Assembly (NCBI GenBank): GCA_030824575.1
Contig: JAVBXL010000071.1
Coordinates: 1 to 47,911 of the forward strand
DNA: 47,911 bases
Direction of reading: 5' to 3'
DNA from: a bacterium
Lineage (GTDB): Bacteria; Pseudomonadota; Alphaproteobacteria; Sphingomonadales; Sphingomonadaceae
Position 1 is the first letter of the stretch. Every line of letters starts with the position of its first letter. The notes beneath the pieces were generated by a model that saw only the letters and a program-made list of their open reading frames with translations, made no database searches and had not been told where the DNA came from. A program made the translations under genes and the position numbers. Below are positions 16,936-25,649 of the stretch, one piece after another.

Positions 16936-17145
16936 AATCGGTCACTAGAATTCGCCTTCATTCCGCAAAAGTTGGTGTCCGGCTTGGCTCCTCTTGCGGA
17001 GGCCTGATCGGGTGGCACGAGCGTTTTGAGGGGTGGCGAGTGGAGTGTCCGCACTTTGCAAATCCAGCCCCTATTTGTTCAATTCCTTGATCGTCGCGCT
17101 GCGAGAGGCCAGTGTCGAGCAATTGCATCAGACGGTGGGGCATTG

Positions 17146-18510
17146 ATGGCAAAGAGCATTATATACGGAGTAGCTGTGATTGCGGCACTGATGGCACGGC
17201 CAACTGCAGCAGCGCCAGCGCCCATTGCCATGAGCGAGACTGAAGAACTCGCTCCTGCCCTGCCGCCAATCTTGGCTGCGCGTGAAAGGGCGGCGGTTGA
17301 GAATCGCATTCTGGCCGAGCGGCTCAATACGATCGTTCCTGCGATCATGCGCGAGGCGGGCATCGATCTTTGGCTGCTGGTGGCGCGCGAGTATTTTGAA
17401 GAACCGGTGGTCGCTTCAATGCTTGATGCGGAGAATATGCACGCGCGACGCCGCACTATCCTGATTTTCCACGATCCAGGTGATGGCAAACCGATTGAGC
17501 GGCTGACTGTCAGCCGCTATGGGCTGGGCGGCCTGTTCGCGCCGACTTGGGACCCGGAAAGGCAACCCGATCAATGGCAGGCGGCTGCCGATATCGTCGC
17601 TGCGCGAGACCCCGACAGAATTGCGGTCAATATCTCGGATCTCTACCAGTTCGCCGATGGCATGACTGTCAGCCAGTACAACCAGTTCATCGCTGCGCTG
17701 CCTGTGGCTATGCGCCAGCGGATTGTCAGCGGGGAAGGGCTCGCGATCCGCTGGCTCGAGACCCGCACATCGGCTGAGATGGACCTCTACCCCGGCATCC
17801 TGCGCACTGCTCACGCTATAATCGGCGAAGCCTTTTCTCGGTCAGTCATCACACCCAGCGTGACGACCGCCGAGCAGGTGCAGTGGTGGTACCGTGACCG
17901 CCTGTTGCAGCTCGGCCTTAAACCGTGGTTCCACCCTTCTGTGGCGATCCAGCGCGAGGGCGTGAAAGGCATGCTCGAAGGGACCGAAGTGATCCAACCC
18001 GGCGATCTGTTGTGGACCGATTTCGGGATTACTTACCTGCGGCTTAATACGGATACGCAGCACCTCGCCTATGTCTTGAAACTCGGTGAGACCGATGCGC
18101 CGGTCGGTCTCAGGCAGGGGCTGGCTAACAGTAACCGGGTACAGGATATCCTCACGCACCATTTCGAGGTGGGCCGCAGCGGCAACATGGTACTGGACCT
18201 GGCGCGGGCAGAGGCCAAGGCAGCAGGTCTTGATCCATCGATATATTCCCATCCGATCGGTCTGCATGGCCACGGTGCCGGTCCTTCCATCGGTTTCTGG
18301 GATAACCAGAACGCCGACCCGCGTGGCAACGCACAAATCCATGCCAACACCGCATGGTCAATCGAGCTGACATCATATGCGGCGGTGCCTGAATGGGGTG
18401 GCCAGCGGATCGATTTCCGGGCTGAAGAGGACGTATTCTTCGATGGCAGAAAAGTGCGTTACATCGATGGACGACAGACCAGACTGACTTTGATCCCATC
18501 CGCGCCGTGA
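17146..18510 (+). CDS. exported M24-family metallopeptidase (Xaa-Pro aminopeptidase-like)
   Basis: 454 residues from the ATG at 17146, which begins a plausible signal peptide (MAKSIIYGVAVIAALMARPT, Ala-rich after); a frame open from 17026 would place the signal peptide internally and is rejected. The N-terminal half is a creatinase-type domain, the C-terminal half a pita-bread peptidase domain. All five metal ligands of M24 appear: Asp in LLWTDFG, Asp in NTDTQHL, His in GLHGHGAGPS, Glu in WSIELTS and Glu in FRAEEDV. It is predicted to trim peptides with Pro at position 2 in the periplasm. Single gene; no linked transporter. Confidence 0.88.
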   Translation: MAKSIIYGVAVIAALMARPTAAAPAPIAMSETEELAPALPPILAARERAAVENRILAERLNTIVPAIMREAGIDLWLLVAREYFEEPVVASMLDAENMHARRRTILIFHDPGDGKPIERLTVSRYGLGGLFAPTWDPERQPDQWQAAADIVAARDPDRIAVNISDLYQFADGMTVSQYNQFIAALPVAMRQRIVSGEGLAIRWLETRTSAEMDLYPGILRTAHAIIGEAFSRSVITPSVTTAEQVQWWYRDRLLQLGLKPWFHPSVAIQREGVKGMLEGTEVIQPGDLLWTDFGITYLRLNTDTQHLAYVLKLGETDAPVGLRQGLANSNRVQDILTHHFEVGRSGNMVLDLARAEAKAAGLDPSIYSHPIGLHGHGAGPSIGFWDNQNADPRGNAQIHANTAWSIELTSYAAVPEWGGQRIDFRAEEDVFFDGRKVRYIDGRQTRLTLIPSAP

Positions 18511-19134
18511 AGTTTGGCACTAAGCTTCATCAAGCGCGAGTGCCGCGAATGTAGCAACGTGAATGAGCCTATCTCGCCTCAAGATGCGGCAGCTTTCGGG
18601 GTTGGCGGCGGCAATGCTGAACGGCGAGAATAAGAGTGCGTTGCAATCGTCCGCTCCATGAGCTCGAACGGCAGCTTCTTTCAAGATTTGACGTTCAACA
18701 CCGCAAGCTTTTATGACCGAATCTGGCCAACAACCGCCGGAATAGCGGACGTTCTGGAAGTGGGCCCCGAAAATCAGCGTCTGAACGTCTTATATGGGTC
18801 GACATCGGTAGACGGGACCTGGGACTTACCGGGCATTCACTTGTGAGTTTTCAGGCAGCTTCTCCGCCAGTACCCGACACCCAGCCGTCGTCCGACTGAA
18901 CACGCATAGTGGCGACTGCTGGGCCGTTTGTCGCATGGTAGGTTCTCGGAGATCAGTCTGGGTCAGCGGACATGCGAATAGCCAAAATACGAAGCCCGTT
19001 GCCACCCCACTCTCAGTCTCTCACGCCAGCTAGCCAGCTGCTCGATGTTCATATGGAGGTCTTCAGCGCTGATTGGGCACCTCTCGTCAGAACCCATTCG
19101 CCTTTTCGCAACACCTCCGCAGTAGTTCAAGGGC
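18511..19134. other. 624-base region with no supportable gene
   Basis: Two short frames exist: 18658-18846 plus (62 codons) and 18963-19163 minus (66 codons). Neither has a ribosome-binding site or recognisable domain. The minus-strand one, ending in WRERLRVGWQRASYFGYSHV, has a protein-like composition and may be a decayed gene end that runs under the hydrolase start. No repeats or promoter elements I could defend. Confidence 0.4.
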
Positions 19135-19955
19135 GTGACGCCGCTGCACATCACTCTTCCCAATGGTCACAAGACTAGGCTGCTTGACACGGGCGGACCA
19201 GACAGCACTCTGGTGCTTGTGCATGGTCTGGGCAACTCGCTCGAAATTTGGGACCGCGTCCTACCGCAGCTGGCGCAATCCTTCCGTGTGATTGCGTTCG
19301 ATCTGCCGGGCTTCGGCGAAGCATCGCGGCCGGATGCGGCCTATGATGGGCCATTTTTCGCCGCACAGATCGTCGCATTGCTCGATGCGCTGGGCATTAA
19401 GCGCACGACATTGGTCGGCAATTCGCTCGGCGCGAGCGCTATTTTGCATATGTCGGCGATCGCGCCGCACCGCATCGAGCGTGCCGTGCTCGCGGCACCC
19501 GGAGGCATAGGTCAACGGACGAACATTTTGATGCGCGCGGCGGCGCTGCCGCTGATCGGCGGGTGGCTGGCGCGACCGACACCGGCCAACAATCGCATTA
19601 CGCTGAAACTCGCGCTGCATGACCACAAACATCTTACGGCCGATCTCGTCGCGGCTTTCGAGCGCTATGGATCCCGGCCGAACAGCACGCGTGCCTTCGT
19701 GCGCAGTCTGCAGACGGGCGTCACGCTGCGCGGCAGCCGCGACAGCGCGCAGATCCGCGCGCTCGCCGCCGCGTTCCAGCCCCCGCGCTCGTCATGTGGG
19801 GGCGGCAGGACCGGGTGTTTCCCGTGCAGTACGCCGAAGAGGCCGCGCAGCTTATTTCCGACGCGCAGTTGACGCTCATCGATGCCTGTGGACATTATCC
19901 GCAGTGGGAACAGCCCGAGGCGTTCGTGGCGGCGGTCGAGGCATTTGCACAATGA
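19135..19955 (+). pseudogene. alpha/beta hydrolase, frameshifted before the Asp and His of the triad
   Basis: From GTG 19135 the frame encodes an alpha/beta hydrolase (LVLVHGLGNSLEIWD oxyanion region, DLPGFGEASRP, nucleophile Ser in GNSLGAS). Between about 19771 and 19788, in a GCC-GCC-GCG...CCCCC stretch, the reading frame changes: frame 1 runs into nonsense and stops at 19872, while the correct C-terminus (PALVMWGRQDRVFP with the acid Asp, then DACGHYPQWEQPEAF with the catalytic His) continues in another frame to TGA 19953-19955. A one-base gain or two-base loss restores a normal protein of about 273 residues. As written the gene would make an inactive protein. It overlaps the cytochrome gene start as ATGA, so it was or is translationally coupled to it. 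Confidence 0.85.
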
Positions 19956-21586
19956 GAAAGCGAAGCGTTTTCGCCGGGATCGGGGTCCTGCTGCTTGGCG
20001 GTGCCGCTCTGCTATGGGTGGCATCGGTACCCGTGGCGGAGTCGCGGTCGCGCCCGCAGGTAGCAGCGTCCGCAAGTGCGCAGGTGCGCGGCGCGGCAGC
20101 CTTTGCCGGCGCTGGGTTCGGCGGGATCAGCACCGATGCGCTTGCGAGCAACGCGGTGCCCTGGCGGATCGTTGCGGCAGCGCTTCTGCTGGAAGAACGG
20201 CGACGCAACCCGTCGGTTCCGGTTTCCAGCGCGACGGTCGATGGGGTACTCGGCCGCTTCGGCTTCCTGCCGCGCGCACAGATCATGAACTGGCCCGCAG
20301 GTGCCGCACAGTCTGCATCGTTGCTCCCGCTGGGCATGACGTTTGGTGACATTGCGCCGGTCGGCGGCGCGAAAGTACGGGTCGCCAATCTCGGGTGTGC
20401 GGCGTGCCATGCCGGGGTCACATATGCCGCAGACGGCACCCCACAAGCACAGCGCGCAATGCTCGGAATGCCAAACACGTCCATCAATCTGGAAGCGTAC
20501 ACCCTTGCCGTGTTCAACGCCTTGCGCGCACAGATCGACGCCCCCGACCTGATTGGAACGGCACAGACCATTTTTCCCGAAATGGACTGGCGTGAGCGCA
20601 TGAGTCTGCGGCTGATTGTCATGCCGCTCGCGCGTCAGCGTCTGGCCGCGCTTGCCGGCAAAGACCGCCCACTGCCTTTCACTAATGGCGCGCCGGGTAG
20701 CACCAACGGCGTTGCGGCGCTAAAACTGGCGCTGCACACCCCGTTCATTGATGGCGGCCGGGGAGACGCAGGCGTCGTGTCGGTGCCGGACCTCGGCAGC
20801 AGAACCTGGCGATCAAGCCTCCTGGTGGACGGCATTTATGCGGTACCGGGTGCATCGCATGCGCCAACGACATCGCCTCCCGACGCGGCAAGGCTGCGCG
20901 CGCTTGCTGCGATCACAACCTTCTTCACAGTCCCCAGTATGGGGGTGCACCCAGACAAGGCACGTTCAAGTCTGCCCGATGCAGAAGCGATCATGGCGTT
21001 TCTGGGCACCTATCGTGCGCAGCGCTTTCCAGGAACGATTGATCGCGCGGCAGCAGAACGGGGACGGCTGCTCTACGAGCGCCACTGTGCCGCCTGCCAC
21101 GGTAGCTACGATGCGAACCTAGAAGCGCCGAATCTGACGAGCTTTCCCAACTGGCGCGGCGATGTCGGCACCGATGCTCTCCGCGCGACGAATTTCGATG
21201 GGCCGCTGGCAGCGGCGGTTGCCAAATCACCCTATCGCGACATCATCGCGGTGCGGCGAGGTGGGGGCTATGTCGCACCGCCACTGAGCGGCCTGTGGGC
21301 CTCTGCCCCTTATCTCCACAACGGCTCGGTGCCCACTCTGGCAGACCTCCTGAGCCCTTCCTCCCGGCCGCGCCGCTTCATGGTTGGCGGGCATAGGCTC
21401 GACTTTGAGAGGGTTGGTCTGCGACTGGCGGCGGATGGCAGCTATCCGGGCGGCTATCGGCCATTTTCTGCGCCTGGCTGGATCGACACGGCAACACTCG
21501 GGCGCGGCGCCGGTGGACACCGCCAGGGGGAAACGTTCAGCGCAGACGAGAAGCGTGCGCTGATCGAATATCTCAAGCTGTTGTAG
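19952..21586 (+). CDS. di-haem cytochrome c, peroxidase/RoxA-like family
   Basis: 544 residues. The N-terminus (MRKRSVFAGIGVLLLGGAAL) is a signal peptide or anchor, so the protein acts in the periplasm. Two CxxCH haem sites are visible: CAACH in LGCAACHAG (about residue 150) and CAACH in RHCAACHGSYD (about 380). The C-terminal PPLSGLWASAPYLHNGSVPT segment is characteristic of di-haem cytochrome peroxidases and the rubber-oxygenase RoxA group. The frame is open upstream to 19619, but ATG 19952 overlaps the hydrolase stop and precedes the leader, so it is chosen. It is likely an electron-transfer or oxygenase-like protein working with the coupled hydrolase; substrate unknown. Confidence 0.85.
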   Translation: MRKRSVFAGIGVLLLGGAALLWVASVPVAESRSRPQVAASASAQVRGAAAFAGAGFGGISTDALASNAVPWRIVAAALLLEERRRNPSVPVSSATVDGVLGRFGFLPRAQIMNWPAGAAQSASLLPLGMTFGDIAPVGGAKVRVANLGCAACHAGVTYAADGTPQAQRAMLGMPNTSINLEAYTLAVFNALRAQIDAPDLIGTAQTIFPEMDWRERMSLRLIVMPLARQRLAALAGKDRPLPFTNGAPGSTNGVAALKLALHTPFIDGGRGDAGVVSVPDLGSRTWRSSLLVDGIYAVPGASHAPTTSPPDAARLRALAAITTFFTVPSMGVHPDKARSSLPDAEAIMAFLGTYRAQRFPGTIDRAAAERGRLLYERHCAACHGSYDANLEAPNLTSFPNWRGDVGTDALRATNFDGPLAAAVAKSPYRDIIAVRRGGGYVAPPLSGLWASAPYLHNGSVPTLADLLSPSSRPRRFMVGGHRLDFERVGLRLAADGSYPGGYRPFSAPGWIDTATLGRGAGGHRQGETFSADEKRALIEYLKLL

Positions 21587-22562
21587 ATACAAGGATCTCG
21601 CCGATAGGGAGGCGCGCGCGTGGCGCGGTTCGTCCGGCAGGGCGCCGACCGATCCGGAAGGCGTTGACCAAGCGATGCCCTGCAGGAACGCGTCCCACTT
21701 CGCTTGCCCAGGCGTTGGCCTCTGCATCGTCGGCAAGCGCGGCGAGTACTGCCGCACCGAAGCCCGCTGCCTCTATCCGCAGCCATAGCCGATAGAAATG
21801 CGCGCCGCTCGTAAACGGCGCTTCGCCATCGAAGCGGTGAAACAACACGATGGCGGTGTCCTTTGCGATCCTGCTCCCTTCTGCAAGCAGAGGTTTGGCA
21901 AGACCGGCGCTGGCAAGTGGCGAGAAGAGGTGGCCGAGGACAAGGCCCGCGCCCGTGGCCTCCATCCTGCCCATCGCCATCGCCGCGGCATTCAGGCCGT
22001 CGCGTGACCAGTTCGGGTCGCGACGTGACAGGCGCATCCATGAGAGCAGCTCGTGGCGGAACCCGTCATCGCGCATGAAGGTCCAGCCCGCTGCATCTAG
22101 CTGGCGGCCGGCTTCTAAAAGGAGTTTTGGTGATGCGAGGACGGTCGCATCATCCGCTACCAGGGCACTGGCGGCTTCCCGCGCCGCATCGCCCACCGGC
22201 ACGAAAGCGCCGCGATGAGAAGCGCGCGATGTGACAATTGCGGCCAGCGGATCAGCCTCGCTTCCAAGCGTGAGGCGAAGGCGTGCAATGGGCCGCAAGC
22301 AGCCGATCGCCGGCCAGTCGAGCAACTCCGTATCTACACCGTAGCCAGCCCGGCCGGCGGCCAGTCGAAACCCCTCAGCGGACGCGCCAAGACTGATTAA
22401 TGCGTCATGCCCGCGCGGGTCTGCGACCGCTAGGCGGCGCGAACCGTCTTCGAATAGCGTCGCGCCATCGGCTTCCACGCGCCAGCGTGCGGGTTGGACG
22501 TTGTGTACGCTTGGCGCGAGCGATGCTTCCGCAATGAAGCCCGTGATCTCATCGGCGGTCAT
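21573..22562 (-). CDS. nitroreductase-like (Acg-type) flavoprotein, last gene of the ThiF operon
   Basis: 329 residues. The N-terminal APSVHNVQPARWR segment is the FMN-binding signature of the nitroreductase/Acg group, and LISLGASAEGFRLAAGRAG and SRASHRGAF follow the family pattern. Acg-type proteins bind FMN in an atypical way and may sequester or use it. ATG 22562 overlaps the stop of the double-GNAT gene as ATGA, making the upstream extension unlikely. The gene is the fifth of a tightly coupled five-gene operon and converges with, and overlaps by 14 bases, the cytochrome c gene. In TOMM-type clusters an E1-like enzyme works with a flavin dehydrogenase; whether this pair does something comparable is inference. 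Confidence 0.8.
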   Translation of the reverse strand: MTADEITGFIAEASLAPSVHNVQPARWRVEADGATLFEDGSRRLAVADPRGHDALISLGASAEGFRLAAGRAGYGVDTELLDWPAIGCLRPIARLRLTLGSEADPLAAIVTSRASHRGAFVPVGDAAREAASALVADDATVLASPKLLLEAGRQLDAAGWTFMRDDGFRHELLSWMRLSRRDPNWSRDGLNAAAMAMGRMEATGAGLVLGHLFSPLASAGLAKPLLAEGSRIAKDTAIVLFHRFDGEAPFTSGAHFYRLWLRIEAAGFGAAVLAALADDAEANAWASEVGRVPAGHRLVNAFRIGRRPAGRTAPRARLPIGEILVSTTA

Positions 22563-23656
22563 GCGACATCCTTGCGAAAGAGGTGCAAGCGCTGCAGCGG
22601 CTGGCCGCCGAGTCTCTCCATCTGGCGAAGACTCGCCGCGTTCTTGTCGGCGATCCACGTCACGCCAAGCCGCTCGTATCCTGCGCCTTTGAGCGCATTT
22701 ATGGTGCGCGCGAGCATCGCCGGCATGACCCCGCGCCCATGCCAGGCCTGAGCGACCGAATAGAAGATGATCACCGCGCGCTTCCGGTTCAGGCGGTAGC
22801 GCAGATAGTGAAACGGCGTTGCCACGCCGATCCGCGAGCGCGTTGCCGCGAGGAAGCCATTGAGGTCAGGGATGCAGATGATCGTCCCGATGGGTTCGCC
22901 CTTGTGGTGCAACACCGAGGACAGGCGCGGGTCAAGGATAGCAGTCATCTCGCCGGCCTGAAATTCAAACTCCTCCGGCGTGAGCGGCACGAACATGGGA
23001 TTGATGGCAAAGCCATCGTTGAGCACACGCCGCGCTTCGTCCATCCGTTCCGGGAACACGCGCTTCTCAACGGGCGCGAAGGTGAACCCGTCCGACGGCG
23101 TGAAGCCATCCAATGTCTCCACCGTCACTTGCGCCAGATCGATGTCGAAGGTCGTCATCGGGAAGACGGCTTCGAAGCCGTTGGCCTCGAGCAGGTTAGG
23201 CAAGTGTGGCGGTCCCACGACCATGTCAGTATAGGCCTGCGCGCCGAACCCGCCCGTCTGGATACCGGCTTGTTGCATCGCCGTGAGATTGAAATTGCCA
23301 ATTAATTCGGTCTGGCCCTCATCGCGCGCGAAGCCGGTCGCGGCATTCAACAGGGCGGATGCGACCTCATGATCATCGGCGCAGTCGAAGAATCCGAACT
23401 GCGCACGGCGGGTTCCGTGCAGGGCATTTGATTGGCCGTGCACGCACGCGATGATTCGGCCCGCCAGTTTCCCGTCTCGCTGAGCTGTCCAGAAGCGATA
23501 GGGGTTGCCAAAAGTCCAGAGCGGGTTGCGCGCCGGGTCAAGCATGCGCCGGATGTCGCTCTTCAGCGGTGACACATAGCCGACCGACGTGTCGTAGATC
23601 GCGAAAGGCGCTTCGAAAAAGGCATCAACGTCGCCTTCGCTCAGGACAATGTTCAT
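22559..23656 (-). CDS. N-acetyltransferase (GNAT), two-domain
   Basis: 365 residues. The C-terminal half shows a GNAT core: VIIFYSVAQAWHGRGVM (motif A, Q/RxxGxG/A for acetyl-CoA pyrophosphate) and VTWIADKNAASLRQMERLGG (motif B). The N-terminal half (IIACVHGQSN, FGFFDCADD, LLNAATGFARDEG, FNLTAMQQAGI) looks like a second, degenerate GNAT fold. The start at 23656 overlaps the membrane-protein stop (ATGA). In this operon it is one of two acyltransferase-like proteins and probably modifies the operon's substrate; a small molecule or amino acid is as likely as a protein. Confidence 0.8.
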   Translation of the reverse strand: MNIVLSEGDVDAFFEAPFAIYDTSVGYVSPLKSDIRRMLDPARNPLWTFGNPYRFWTAQRDGKLAGRIIACVHGQSNALHGTRRAQFGFFDCADDHEVASALLNAATGFARDEGQTELIGNFNLTAMQQAGIQTGGFGAQAYTDMVVGPPHLPNLLEANGFEAVFPMTTFDIDLAQVTVETLDGFTPSDGFTFAPVEKRVFPERMDEARRVLNDGFAINPMFVPLTPEEFEFQAGEMTAILDPRLSSVLHHKGEPIGTIICIPDLNGFLAATRSRIGVATPFHYLRYRLNRKRAVIIFYSVAQAWHGRGVMPAMLARTINALKGAGYERLGVTWIADKNAASLRQMERLGGQPLQRLHLFRKDVA

Positions 23657-24780
23657 GCTGCGCGCTCGATCAGCCGGGCCAGCACGATCAGCTCGTCACT
23701 GGTTCGTGCCGCGGCGAAACTGCCCGCTGATACCGCGAGGAAACGCGGAGGCTGGCTGGCAAGGCGGACAAGGTGCGTGGCGGCATGCGCATCGAGCAGA
23801 TCGCGCGCAGCATCACGGGCTTCTTCGTCCTGCGTCGCGTCGTTCACAACGTGGTAGCGGCTTAGCGCGGCGATGGCCGAGGCCGGATAATCGGCCAATG
23901 CATCCCCATCGATGATCTGCCCGCTTGCCAGCAGCGGATGGCTTGCGAGCAGAGCCTCGGGATCAGACGCATCGGTCATGGCGAATGCATGGACCAGACC
24001 GCCGTCACTGATGCGACGCCGCGCAAAGCGCTCGACGAGCAGCGCGAGCGCCGTAAGCGCGATCCCGAAGCCTGTTGCGGCGATGTCGCCCTTCGCCCCA
24101 AGCGCTGCCAACCCTCCCCCGCCGAGGCACAGGGCTATATCGGCAAACAGCCGGCGCGGCGCCCCGGCGCTGTCAATCAGCCGCGAAGTTGCCAGCACGA
24201 GAAGCAGGACGGCGAGGACGCCGCCGCGCAGCGTAAGCCCGGGGGCGAGTGCCTCGAAATCGGTCAGCGCCAGCGGAATGGTCGCAGCCAGCGCAACGAG
24301 GAACGTGTCGGCGGTCGCCCGCTCGGAGCGCGGCAGCCCGCTTCGCCGCTGGGTGATGAGCACAAGCATGATCGCGACGGTGATCGCTTGGAACAGCGCC
24401 AGCGAGACAAGCGCGGCAGCGCTCCAGACAATCCCGAAGGTCAGTCCAATCACAGAGAAGCCAAGCGCCCCACCGAGCGCCCAGAGCTTCACTAAGCGCG
24501 GCGCGTGGCGACGAGTCAGCTCCTCGACCAGCCGGAGCCCCGCGAGCGGTAGCCAGGCCGCAATCAGCATTATCGCCACAGTTACGAGCCCTGCTGCGAA
24601 ACCGGCCACCATGCTGCCGATGAGCCGCAGGACGAGCAGCGCAGCCACCAACCTGTAGATCGTCACCAGTTGCCCAGCGACGGGCGAGGCCTGCACCGCA
24701 TACCCTACGCCCCGCAGCGCAACCAGCACCGCGAGCAGCGCAATCCCAGTCAACAACAAAGGCACGGCGGCCGCGTTCAC
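23653..24780 (-). CDS. polytopic membrane protein with C-terminal soluble domain (unknown family)
   Basis: 375 residues from a GTG at 24780, chosen because it overlaps the ThiF gene stop as GTGA; a longer frame upstream lies inside that gene. About nine hydrophobic segments occupy residues 5-270 (for example PLLLTGIALLAVLVAL, GFSVIGLTFGIVWSAAALV, GVLAVLLLVLATS), followed by a soluble Asp/Ala-rich domain of about 110 residues (IIDGDALADYPASAIAALS, DAARDLLDAHAATHLV). I do not recognise the family. Its place in the middle of the operon implies that the pathway acts at or across the inner membrane, as transporter, scaffold or receptor of the modified product. Confidence 0.78.
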   Translation of the reverse strand: MNAAAVPLLLTGIALLAVLVALRGVGYAVQASPVAGQLVTIYRLVAALLVLRLIGSMVAGFAAGLVTVAIMLIAAWLPLAGLRLVEELTRRHAPRLVKLWALGGALGFSVIGLTFGIVWSAAALVSLALFQAITVAIMLVLITQRRSGLPRSERATADTFLVALAATIPLALTDFEALAPGLTLRGGVLAVLLLVLATSRLIDSAGAPRRLFADIALCLGGGGLAALGAKGDIAATGFGIALTALALLVERFARRRISDGGLVHAFAMTDASDPEALLASHPLLASGQIIDGDALADYPASAIAALSRYHVVNDATQDEEARDAARDLLDAHAATHLVRLASQPPRFLAVSAGSFAAARTSDELIVLARLIERAA

Positions 24781-25649
24781 CCGATCAGCTTTTTCATGAA
24801 CCGCCGCACCAGCAGTCCCTTGGGCACGGCTAGCAGGGCCGGGAGGGGACGCTCTACGCGTCCGGCATGGGGGTTGAAGAACCAGCCGCGATGGTCGGTT
24901 CCGCCGGGGCGACCCAGAATGACGCGCACGGCCTCCTCGGCCATCATCGTTCCCGCCATCGTCACCATCGTCGAGAAAGAGAACCGCGAGCGCTTGCCCG
25001 CCGCCACTTCGCCCGCGATGTCGAGGTCGACATATTTGTGCGAGCTGCTGTGCGTCAGCACATAGGCGATTTCCGCCTCGAGGCAGGCGACCCTCATTTC
25101 CGGCGTTACCGCGCGCCAATCGACGCCGATAGTCGGATAGTTCAGCCGTTCCTCGAGCCGGGGGGCATCGGGGCCGACCCGGGTCACCGAGGGGAGCGGC
25201 GAGGCATAGGCATCGATCACAGTGAGCCCGTGCGCCTTGGCGCGCCGATAGAGATGCACGCCCGCGCCGGCATCATCCATGCCGTTGATGACGACCGTCG
25301 TCCTGCTCAGCAGCGTATCGAGCTGATCGGTCCATTCCTCGCCGTGCACTTCGATCCGGGCTTCCGGGTTGATGCGCAATGCCCCATCCCGGGCGGCTTC
25401 GGCTTTGGGGCGATCGACGGTTTCGATTGTCGCGAATAATTGCCTGTTGAGGTTCGACACCTCGAACACGTCGATATCGGCAATGACGAAATTACCGACA
25501 CCAGCGCGCAGCAGGGCCATGAATGCGGCCCCGCCCATTCCGCCAACGCCGGGAATGAAAACGGTCGCGGCACGCAGCTTTGCCTGCTCGGCCTCGGTCA
25601 CGAAGCCGCGATTGCGTGTTGTCATCTCAACATAATCGAATTCGCTCAT
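24777..25649 (-). CDS. ThiF/MoeB/E1-like adenylyltransferase
   Basis: 290 residues. A Rossmann-type E1 core is clear: PGVGGMGG nucleotide loop (about 33-40), DIDVFEVSNLNRQLF (the DxD/NxxR(Q)xF segment), and a following Lys (RPKAEAA). Such enzymes activate a carboxylate (ubiquitin-like C-terminus, peptide or amino acid) with ATP. No CxxC zinc pairs are present, unlike MoeB and ThiF; a single Cys occurs in RVACLEAE. The start at 25649 overlaps the GNAT-like gene stop (ATGA). No ubiquitin-like or carrier protein is encoded in the operon, so the acceptor may be a small molecule, a peptide, or a protein encoded elsewhere. Confidence 0.88.
   Translation of the reverse strand: MSEFDYVEMTTRNRGFVTEAEQAKLRAATVFIPGVGGMGGAAFMALLRAGVGNFVIADIDVFEVSNLNRQLFATIETVDRPKAEAARDGALRINPEARIEVHGEEWTDQLDTLLSRTTVVINGMDDAGAGVHLYRRAKAHGLTVIDAYASPLPSVTRVGPDAPRLEERLNYPTIGVDWRAVTPEMRVACLEAEIAYVLTHSSSHKYVDLDIAGEVAAGKRSRFSFSTMVTMAGTMMAEEAVRVILGRPGGTDHRGWFFNPHAGRVERPLPALLAVPKGLLVRRFMKKLIG

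Noticed and set aside
18658..18846. 62-codon plus-strand frame in the gap after the M24 peptidase
   Set aside because: No ribosome-binding site, domain or neighbour support.
18963..19163. 66-codon minus-strand frame ending WQRASYFGYSHVR
   Set aside because: Overlaps the hydrolase start; looks protein-like but no family recognised, could be a relic.
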